A stretch of 50,970 bases of DNA, taken from the NCBI RefSeq assembly GCF_001179945.1, contig NZ_CVSG01000079.1, forward strand, positions 1 through 50,970, read 5' to 3'. Position numbers and translations under genes: made by a program. This document shows positions 44,892 through 50,970 of this stretch, piece by piece. How positions within the stretch are numbered: position 1 is the first letter of the stretch; every line of letters begins with the position of its first letter. The DNA comes from Candidatus Pelagibacter communis (lineage in GTDB: Bacteria; Pseudomonadota; Alphaproteobacteria; Pelagibacterales; Pelagibacteraceae). A model generated the notes under the pieces. That model made no database searches. It had not been told where the DNA came from and was given only the letters and a program-made list of their open reading frames with translations.

Positions 44892-45812
44892 TCTAGCCCC
44901 TATTATTTGAATTACTTTAGATGACATTTCTGTGCCAGTTTCCAAACTTTCTTTAGTAGATTTATTGTTTATCAAACCATGCAAAAAACCACCTGCAAAT
45001 AAATCTCCTGCACCTGTTAAATCTTTTATTTGAAGATTCTTTTTTGCAGGACACTCTACAACTTCATTTTTATTTATTGCAATTGCACCCTTATCACCCC
45101 GCGTGATAACTATTAACTTATTTATTTTTTTGGCAAAATTGATTACATCATCGAATTTTTTCACATCAATAAGTGACATAATTTCTTGCTCATTTGCAAA
45201 AGTAATATCTAATTTATTTTTTACCAACTCTAAAAAATGTGGCTTATGTCTTTCCACACAAAATAAATCAGATAATGACATTGCAACTTTTTTTGAATTA
45301 TTAATTGCTTTTTCAAATGCTTTCTTGGGTTCACCTTCGTCCCAAAGATACCCCTCTAAAAATAAGATTTCACTATCTTTGACTGCATTTTTATCAATAT
45401 CTTGCTCATTAATTCTTCCTGCAGTACCAAGAAAAGTTACCATAGTTCTTTCAGAGTCAGGCGTGATTAATATCAAGCAAGTTCCAGTTGGAACTTCTTC
45501 TTTTTTCTTTGAGTAGAAATATTGCACATTTTCTTTTTTTAAGCCTTCTTCATATTTATTACCTAAATCATCATCACTTACTTTGCCTATAAAACCAACT
45601 TTATTTCCAAGTTGTGAGAGACCTACTATTGAGTTCGCAACTGATCCTCCTGAGACGGTGTCTTCTATTTTAAGACTTGATAATAGTTTTTTAAATTCAG
45701 CCTCATCCACAAGTTTCATTGTGCTTTTTATTAAGTTATTCTGAGAAATAAATTTGTCATCAACTTTACAAATTACATCCACAATTGCATTGCCAATTCC
45801 TAGGATTTTCAT
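44883..45812 (-). CDS. PfkB family carbohydrate kinase, adenosine kinase-like
   Basis: A 309-residue ribokinase-fold kinase. It has the N-terminal GIGNAIVDVICKVDD, SGGSVANSIVGLSQLG (PfkB signature 1) and DLTGAGDLFAGGFL with catalytic Asp270 (signature 2). LEGYLWDEG and FANEQEI match the adenosine-kinase-like branch common in alphaproteobacteria. Substrate is inferred only. It follows nth with no gap, and belongs to the dnaJ-ORF-dapB-nth-kinase series. Confidence 0.9.
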   Translation of the reverse strand: MKILGIGNAIVDVICKVDDKFISQNNLIKSTMKLVDEAEFKKLLSSLKIEDTVSGGSVANSIVGLSQLGNKVGFIGKVSDDDLGNKYEEGLKKENVQYFYSKKKEEVPTGTCLILITPDSERTMVTFLGTAGRINEQDIDKNAVKDSEILFLEGYLWDEGEPKKAFEKAINNSKKVAMSLSDLFCVERHKPHFLELVKNKLDITFANEQEIMSLIDVKKFDDVINFAKKINKLIVITRGDKGAIAINKNEVVECPAKKNLQIKDLTGAGDLFAGGFLHGLINNKSTKESLETGTEMSSKVIQIIGARLN

Positions 45813-46466
45813 TTAAGCTTTTTTTGTTTTAATAGGTTTTGATCTATTTGGATAACAGCTTTTACAAATTTTACAAGTTATTCCATAACAATCCCGGGCC
45901 TTGCAATATTCTCTTCCGTACCAAATTATTTGTAAATGAAGTTTATTCCAGTATTTTTTAGGAAAAATTTTTTTTAAATCCTCTTCTGTCTGAACAACAC
46001 TTTTTCCATTTGTTAAACCCCATCTTTGAGCTAATCTATGGATATGTGTATCGACTGGAAAAGCAGGAAACCCAAAACCTTGAGACATGACAACGCTTGC
46101 AGTTTTATGACCGACACCTGGAAGTTGTTCTAACTCTTCGTAAGTTTTCGGAACTTTACCTTTATACTTTTCAACTAATGTTTTTGATAAGTAGAATATG
46201 CTTTTAGCTTTAACTCTAAATATTCCAATTCTTTTTATTAATCTCTCAATTTTCTTTCTGCCTAGTTTTACAAAATGATGAGGTTTATTATAATTTGGGT
46301 AAATATTTTTTGTAACATTATTGACATTTATATCAGTACACTGGGCAGAGAGAAGAACTGAAACTAAAAGAGTAAAAGTGTTTTTATATTTCAAAGGTAT
46401 AGGCACTTTTGGATATGTTTTATTTAATATCCTTAAAATAATATTAGCTTTTTTTTTATTGTTCAC
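45813..46466 (-). CDS. nth: Endonuclease III
   Basis: A 217-residue DNA glycosylase/AP lyase for oxidised pyrimidines. The helix-hairpin-helix LEQLPGVGHKTA carries catalytic Lys121, and FPVDTHIHRLAQRWG carries Asp139. The FeS-cluster region is unusual: cysteines at 188, 193, 198, 201 and 204, spacing X4-X4-X2-X2, instead of the usual C-X6-C-X2-C-X5-C. Overlaps dapB by 4 bp. It is otherwise full length. Confidence 0.94.
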   Translation of the reverse strand: MNNKKKANIILRILNKTYPKVPIPLKYKNTFTLLVSVLLSAQCTDINVNNVTKNIYPNYNKPHHFVKLGRKKIERLIKRIGIFRVKAKSIFYLSKTLVEKYKGKVPKTYEELEQLPGVGHKTASVVMSQGFGFPAFPVDTHIHRLAQRWGLTNGKSVVQTEEDLKKIFPKKYWNKLHLQIIWYGREYCKARDCYGITCKICKSCYPNRSKPIKTKKA

Positions 46467-47239
46467 TTAAAGTTAAGTAGGTCTCTCATAGAGTAAAGAC
46501 CCGCTTTTTTAGACATTAACCAAGTAGCTGCTGTTAAGGCACCTTCAGAATATAGGGCTCTATCAAAAGATTCGTGGTTAAGCCGTAATATTTCTTTTCC
46601 ACTAGAAAATCTAACTTCATGTTCTCCAATTACTTCACCTTTACGAATAGAGTTAAAATTTATTTTTTGAGAGTAAGGAAAAGTTTTTTTATTTAAATAT
46701 TTTTTACCTATTAATCTATAAAAATTTTTATTTTTCCCGTTCGCTATTCCTCTTCCTAACATTAAAGCTGTCCCAGAAGGGTAATCAATTTTATGTTTAT
46801 GATGAACTTCATGTACCTTACTTAAAAAATTATTACCTAAAGATTTTGAGGTAATTTCTGTCAAATACATAAGCAAGTTTACCCCAAGGCTCATATTACC
46901 AGCTTTAAGAATGGGAATTTTCTTTGAAAAATTTTTGATTAAAATTTCCTGTTTTTTTGTAAACCCTGTTGTACCAATAACTACTCTTTTTTTTTGTTTT
47001 GCTGCCATTTTAAGAATTTCCAACGTACAGTCAGGAACTGTAAAATCTATTATTACGTTTGTTTTTTCAAAAGCTGCAGGTGAATTTATTTCAGGCTTCA
47101 TTCCAGAAATTTTTTTATTTATTTTTCTATTTTCAGTGAGAGAAACGAGTTTAAAAATTTTATTCTTATTTGCAGATTTTACAAGTTGCTGTCCCATTCT
47201 ACCCATACAACCTGTTATAGTTAAATTAATTTTTTTCAT
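46463..47239 (-). CDS. dapB: 4-Hydroxy-tetrahydrodipicolinate reductase
   Basis: A 258-residue NAD(P)H-dependent reductase in the lysine/diaminopimelate pathway. INLTITGCMGRMGQQLVKSA is the nucleotide-binding loop; VVIGTTGF, the catalytic EVHHKHKIDYPSGTAL (His-His and Lys) and GEVIGEHEVRFSS follow. Slightly shorter than the usual 265-270. The start overlaps the stop of a 55-residue membrane protein gene (TAATG). Confidence 0.96.
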   Translation of the reverse strand: MKKINLTITGCMGRMGQQLVKSANKNKIFKLVSLTENRKINKKISGMKPEINSPAAFEKTNVIIDFTVPDCTLEILKMAAKQKKRVVIGTTGFTKKQEILIKNFSKKIPILKAGNMSLGVNLLMYLTEITSKSLGNNFLSKVHEVHHKHKIDYPSGTALMLGRGIANGKNKNFYRLIGKKYLNKKTFPYSQKINFNSIRKGEVIGEHEVRFSSGKEILRLNHESFDRALYSEGALTAATWLMSKKAGLYSMRDLLNFK

Positions 47240-47406
47240 TATTTAATTAAATAAATTATTATAATAATCGCTAGAACAATTATAGTCCATATTGATAAAT
47301 TATTTAAAAATTGTTTTATTTTACTATTCGTAGATAAAAAACCAGGTAAGATTAAAATAAGAACTGCAATAAGAAATATTGCAGACATTATTTGATCAGT
47401 TTCCAT
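47239..47406 (-). CDS. Small two-helix membrane protein (55 residues)
   Basis: An open frame METDQIMSAIFL... with two hydrophobic segments: IMSAIFLIAVLILILPGFL (6-24) and IWTIIVLAIIIIIYLI (39-54), joined by a polar linker (STNSKIKQFLNNLS). It begins 5 bp after the dnaJ stop, and its TAA overlaps the dapB ATG (TAATG), so it sits tightly in the operon and is very likely translated. I do not recognise a named family. Small two-helix proteins of this shape occur near heat-shock or dap genes in other alphaproteobacteria, but this is inference. Confidence 0.65.
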   Translation of the reverse strand: METDQIMSAIFLIAVLILILPGFLSTNSKIKQFLNNLSIWTIIVLAIIIIIYLIK

Positions 47407-47411
47407 TTTAA

Positions 47412-48539
47412 TTATGTTTTTTTCCAGAACTTTTTAGCCTTTTCAAAAAAGCTCTTAATCGCTGGATCTGGCTTGTTAGATTCAATTTCATTAAATTCTT
47501 CTAGTATTTCTCTCTGTCTTTTAGAAAGTGAACTTGGTACTTGGGTGACGACTCTTATATAAAGATCACCGAATATATTTCTTCTTAAGACAGGCATACC
47601 TTTGCCTTTTAATCTAAATTGTTTTCCGTGTTGTGTCCCTGCAGGAATTTTAATTTTTGACTTACCCCCATCAATTGAAGGTACTTCAACTGATGTTCCT
47701 AAGGCTGCATCAGAAAAAGAAATTGGAAGTTCATAATACAAATTTTCATCTGATCTTTTAAATATATTATGATTATCTATTGAAACAAAAAGATATAAAT
47801 CTCCACTAGAACCTCCCTTCGAACCAGCTTCACCTTTGCCAGAAAGCCTTATTCTTGTTCCATCATCAACTCCCTTTGGAATTTTAACTGTTACATTTTC
47901 ATTGGCTTGTACTTTTCCGTTTCCACTACAATTGTTACAAGGTGTTCCTATCATTTCACCATATCCACTACACTGCGGACAAGTTTGTTGAACAGTAAAA
48001 AAACCTTGATTAGTTCTTACTTTACCTCTTCCTGAACAGTAATCACATCTGATAGGCTTAGAACCTTTCGCTGCACCACTTCCAGAGCAAGATTTACAAG
48101 ATTTATATGTCGTGTATCTGACATTTTTTTCAGTCCCATCGTATGCTTCTTCTAAACTTATACTGACATCGTACCTTAAATCATTTCCTCTATTACTTGA
48201 TCTTCTTGAAGAACCGCCTCCTCCAAAATCACTAAAAAAATCTTCAAAAATATCTGAAAAAGATGAACTATCAAATCCACCAAACCCTTGAAATCCACCA
48301 CCTCCACCTGCACCTTCAAAAGCTGCGTGACCAAATTGATCGTAATTAGCTTTTCGCTTGTCATCAGAGAGTATGTGATAAGCTTCGCTTGCCTCTTTAA
48401 ATTTTTCCTCAGAAGCTTTGTCACCTTTAGTTTTGTCTGGATGATATTTAAGGGCTAGTTTTCTATAAGCTTTTTTAATATCGTCTTTAGATGCACCTTT
48501 CGGAATACCTAAGACATCATAACAATCTCTTTTAGCCAC
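47412..48539 (-). CDS. dnaJ: Chaperone protein DnaJ
   Basis: A 375-residue type I Hsp40. The J domain (about 1-70) has YHPDKTKG with the HPD motif. A Gly/Phe-rich region (GAGGGGGFQGFGGFDSSSF) follows, then four CxxCxGxG zinc motifs (CKSCSGSG, CDYCSGRG, CPQCSGYG, CNNCSGNG) and the C-terminal substrate domains. Start is GTG at 48539, supported by an AAGGAG ribosome binding site 7 bases upstream. It follows dnaK after 23 bp. Confidence 0.98.
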   Translation of the reverse strand: MAKRDCYDVLGIPKGASKDDIKKAYRKLALKYHPDKTKGDKASEEKFKEASEAYHILSDDKRKANYDQFGHAAFEGAGGGGGFQGFGGFDSSSFSDIFEDFFSDFGGGGSSRRSSNRGNDLRYDVSISLEEAYDGTEKNVRYTTYKSCKSCSGSGAAKGSKPIRCDYCSGRGKVRTNQGFFTVQQTCPQCSGYGEMIGTPCNNCSGNGKVQANENVTVKIPKGVDDGTRIRLSGKGEAGSKGGSSGDLYLFVSIDNHNIFKRSDENLYYELPISFSDAALGTSVEVPSIDGGKSKIKIPAGTQHGKQFRLKGKGMPVLRRNIFGDLYIRVVTQVPSSLSKRQREILEEFNEIESNKPDPAIKSFFEKAKKFWKKT

Positions 48540-48562
48540 AGGACGTCTCCTTATTTTTTATC

Positions 48563-50488
48563 TTAGGCGCTTTTCTCTTTGTCTTCTTTTACGTCTTCAA
48601 AATCAGCATCTACAACATTATCTTTTTCACCAGGCTTAGTATCTTTTGGCCCACTATCAGATTTGTCATCTTTATTTGGTTTTTGTTGGCTTTTATATAC
48701 AGCTTCACCCAATTTCATAGAAACCTGTATTAAACTTTGTGTTTTTTTCTTTATGTCTTCAATGTCTGTTCCCTCTAAAGATTTTTTAAGATCAGTTATT
48801 CCATTTTCTATCGCTTTTTTCTCTTCAGCAGAAACCTTATCACCATGTTCTTTCAAACTTTTTTCTGTAGAAAAGACTAAACTATCGGCTTGGTTTCTTG
48901 CATCAACTGTCTCTCTTTTCTTCTTATCAGCTTCTTTGTTAGCTTCGGCATCTTTAACCATTTTTTGAATTTCTTCATCAGATAAACCACCTGAGGCTTG
49001 AATTTGAATCTTTTGTTCTTTTCCAGTTCCTTTATCTTTCGCAGATACACTAACTATACCGTTAGCATCAATGTCAAATGTAACTTCAATTTGTGGCGTT
49101 CCTCTAGGTGCTGGAGCTATTCCTACTAACTCGAAGTTTCCAAGGATTTTATTATCTGCTGCCATCTCCCTTTCTCCTTGAAGTACTCTTATTGACACAG
49201 CGGGCTGATTATCTTCAGCTGTGGAAAATACCTGACTTTTTTTAGTTGGTATCGTAGTATTTTTTTCAATTAATTTAGTAGACACTCCTCCAAGAGTTTC
49301 GATTCCCAATGAGAGAGGTGTAACGTCCAATAGTAACACATCCTTAACATCGCCTTGCAATACTCCTCCTTGGATAGCAGCCCCCATCGCAACCACTTCA
49401 TCAGGATTTACACTTTTATTTGGTTCTTTACCGAAGAAATTTTTTACTGTTTCTATAATTTTAGGCATTCTTGTCATTCCGCCTACAAGCACTACTTCGT
49501 TAATTTCAGCTGCAGAAAAACCAGAGTCTTTTAAAGCGGTTTTACAAGGTTCTAAAGTTCTATCGACTAAACTTTGTACTAAAGCTTCAAGTTTTGCTCT
49601 GGTGAATTTTAAATTAAGATGTTTCGGTCCAGTTTTGTCAGCAGTAATAAAAGGTAAATTTATTTCAGTTTGTGCTGCAGAGGAAAGTTCAATCTTTGCT
49701 TTTTCGGCCGCCTCTTTTAGTCTTTGTAGTGCAAGCTTATCTGTTTTTAAGTCAATGCCGTTATCTTTTTTAAACTCAGTAGCAAGATATTCTACAATCG
49801 AGTCGTCAAAATCTTCTCCCCCTAAAAAGGTGTCCCCATTAGTAGACTTTACTTCAAAAACTCCATCACCAATTTCTAAAATAGATATATCAAATGTACC
49901 GCCTCCTAAATCATATACAGCAATTTTTTTTCCACCTTTTTTGTCAAGACCATACGCAAGTGAAGCAGCGGTAGGTTCATTTATAATTCTTAAAACTTCT
50001 AAACCTGCAATTTTTCCTGCATCCTTGGTTGCTTGTCTTTGAGAGTCATTAAAATAAGCTGGCACAGTTATTACTGCTTTAGTTACAGCTTGACCTAAAT
50101 ATTTTTCAGCTGTCTCTTTCATTTTTTGCAAAACAAAAGCAGAAATTTGTGCTGGAGAATACTTTTTTCCTCTTCCTTCAACCCAAGCGTCGCCATTATC
50201 AGATTTAATTATTTTGTATGGGACTTTAGAAATATCTTTTTGCACAGATGGACCATCGAATTTTCTACCAATTAGTCTTTTAACTGCAAAAATTGTATCA
50301 CCAGCATTAGTTACAGCCTGTCTTTTTGCAGGTTGTCCTACCAATTTTTCCTCTTTATCTAAGAATGCAACCACTGATGGGGTCGTTCTAGCACCCTCTA
50401 CGTTTTCTAAAACTTTTGCCTGGCTACCATCCATTATTGCTACGCAAGAATTTGTAGTACCTAAGTCTATTCCAATTACTTTACTCAT
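48563..50488 (-). CDS. dnaK: Chaperone protein DnaK (Hsp70)
   Basis: A 641-residue Hsp70. The ATPase domain begins [19 protein letters not shown], with [33 protein letters not shown], and the [13 protein letters not shown] motif. The hydrophobic linker [21 protein letters not shown] and substrate domain follow, with a Lys/Asp-rich tail. It sits between grpE and dnaJ. A sigma-32-like promoter lies just upstream (50511-50541). Confidence 0.99.
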   Translation of the reverse strand: MSKVIGIDLGTTNSCVAIMDGSQAKVLENVEGARTTPSVVAFLDKEEKLVGQPAKRQAVTNAGDTIFAVKRLIGRKFDGPSVQKDISKVPYKIIKSDNGDAWVEGRGKKYSPAQISAFVLQKMKETAEKYLGQAVTKAVITVPAYFNDSQRQATKDAGKIAGLEVLRIINEPTAASLAYGLDKKGGKKIAVYDLGGGTFDISILEIGDGVFEVKSTNGDTFLGGEDFDDSIVEYLATEFKKDNGIDLKTDKLALQRLKEAAEKAKIELSSAAQTEINLPFITADKTGPKHLNLKFTRAKLEALVQSLVDRTLEPCKTALKDSGFSAAEINEVVLVGGMTRMPKIIETVKNFFGKEPNKSVNPDEVVAMGAAIQGGVLQGDVKDVLLLDVTPLSLGIETLGGVSTKLIEKNTTIPTKKSQVFSTAEDNQPAVSIRVLQGEREMAADNKILGNFELVGIAPAPRGTPQIEVTFDIDANGIVSVSAKDKGTGKEQKIQIQASGGLSDEEIQKMVKDAEANKEADKKKRETVDARNQADSLVFSTEKSLKEHGDKVSAEEKKAIENGITDLKKSLEGTDIEDIKKKTQSLIQVSMKLGEAVYKSQQKPNKDDKSDSGPKDTKPGEKDNVVDADFEDVKEDKEKSA

Positions 50489-50510
50489 AATTATTGTTCC
50501 TCATGTTAGA

Positions 50511-50541
50511 TTTATATGGGTGCTTTTTTTCTTACTACAAG
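50511..50541 (-). promoter_or_regulatory. Heat-shock (RpoH/sigma-32-type) promoter candidate for dnaK
   Basis: On the minus strand CTTGTAG (50541-50535) is followed after 12 bases by CACCCATATAAA (50522-50511), close to the sigma-32 consensus CTTGAAA-N(11-16)-CCCCATNT. It lies in the 71-bp gap between grpE and dnaK, about 22 bp before the dnaK start. A GAGGAAC ribosome binding site is in between. Confidence 0.6.
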
Positions 50542-50559
50542 CTTATTTTCACCCTTTTT

Positions 50560-50970
50560 TTACGTTTTTTCTGTGCTTTTTGCATTTTTTTTCTTAGCGA
50601 CGCCTACTAAAGCCGGTCTTAACAATCTTTGTCCTAACATATAGCCTGTTTGTATTTCTTGAATAACTGATCCAGCTTCATTTTTCTCATCCTCTATTTC
50701 AGTCATTGCTTGATGAAGATTGGGGTCAAATTTTTTGCCTTTAGCTTCTATTCTCTTAATGTTATTTTTTTCAAAAATTGATACTAAATCTTTCTCTATA
50801 ATATCGATATTTTCAAGAAACTTATCTAAATCTTTGTTATCTTTTAATGCAGTATCGTTTTTAATTGCGTCTTTTGCTCGTTGCAAGTTGTCTAAAATTG
50901 ACAAACTTTCTCTTGCGAAATTAAAAGAGCCAAATTCAAAAGCATCTTTGATTTCTTTTTCAAACCTTCT
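50560..50970 (-). CDS. grpE: Nucleotide exchange factor GrpE, C-terminal part (5' end outside window)
   Basis: The frame is open to the last base of the window, so the N-terminus is missing; about 136 residues are seen. The visible start RRFEKEIKDAFEFGSFNFA continues into ARESLSILDNLQRAKDAI, then GKKFDPNLHQAMTEIED and the signature TGYMLGQRLLRPALVGVAKK. GrpE releases ADP from DnaK. It is upstream of dnaK on the same strand. Confidence 0.95.
   Translation of the reverse strand, partial: RRFEKEIKDAFEFGSFNFARESLSILDNLQRAKDAIKNDTALKDNKDLDKFLENIDIIEKDLVSIFEKNNIKRIEAKGKKFDPNLHQAMTEIEDEKNEAGSVIQEIQTGYMLGQRLLRPALVGVAKKKNAKSTEKT

Overview
The window looks like a core chromosomal segment from a SAR11-type alphaproteobacterium (Candidatus Pelagibacter or a close relative). 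The DNA is very AT-rich. Genes are packed with overlaps of 1-11 bp, or no gap at all. The gene orders are classical alphaproteobacterial ones: hemE-hemH-hemJ-rho, PPSR-maf-aroE-coaE-dnaQ, hslVU next to hisBHAFE, mnmE-mnmG-rsmG-parA-parB, leuS-lptE-holA, and grpE-dnaK-dnaJ-dapB. I see no insertion sequence, prophage, CRISPR array or rRNA. There is one tRNA (Gly, anticodon GCC). No gene-free stretch exceeds 300 bp; the longest are 15981-16252 (272 bp, a candidate replication origin), 41238-41428 (191 bp, upstream of a porin) and 3594-3748 (155 bp, with an 18-bp perfect palindrome).

Layout: 1-6.3 kb holds the end of tsaD, an EVE-domain protein, an acetyl-CoA synthetase with a lysine-rich N-terminal tail, a conserved unknown gene, and a two-subunit Na+/solute symporter of the kind linked to acetate-type substrates, followed by a strong terminator. 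6.3-16 kb holds rpe, a heparinase-like gene, purH, phhB, a haloacetate dehalogenase-like hydrolase, tRNA-Gly, a Lon-domain protein, rho and haem genes. 16-23.5 kb starts at the candidate oriC and runs through PPSR, maf, aroE, coaE, dnaQ, secB, fxsA, a Tim44-like gene, smr and hslUV. 23.6-27.4 kb is a histidine operon ending in HIT and GNAT genes. 27.4-41.2 kb holds lolA, ftsK, a UbiH-like hydroxylase, mnmE, mnmG, rsmG (with two parS-like sites), parA, parB, holA, lptE, leuS and a DUF3576 lipoprotein. 41.4-44.9 kb holds a porin, a ThiE/TenI-like gene, the yggS family gene, an L,D-transpeptidase, a winged-helix regulator and a 35-residue ArfA-like ribosome rescue gene. The last 6 kb is PfkB kinase, nth, dapB, a 55-residue membrane protein, dnaJ, dnaK behind a heat-shock-like promoter, and the 3' part of grpE.

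Taken together, the window appears to be the origin-proximal region of the chromosome. A candidate oriC with DnaA-box-like sites sits between hemE and the PPSR (RP001-type) gene, and parS-like sites sit beside parAB about 18.5 kb away. The most unusual items are the tailed acetyl-CoA synthetase, the complete fluoroacetate-dehalogenase-type active site, the ArfA-like microgene, and divergent genes whose start codons abut or overlap. No wholly new multi-gene system was evident; the window is mostly well-conserved core genome.
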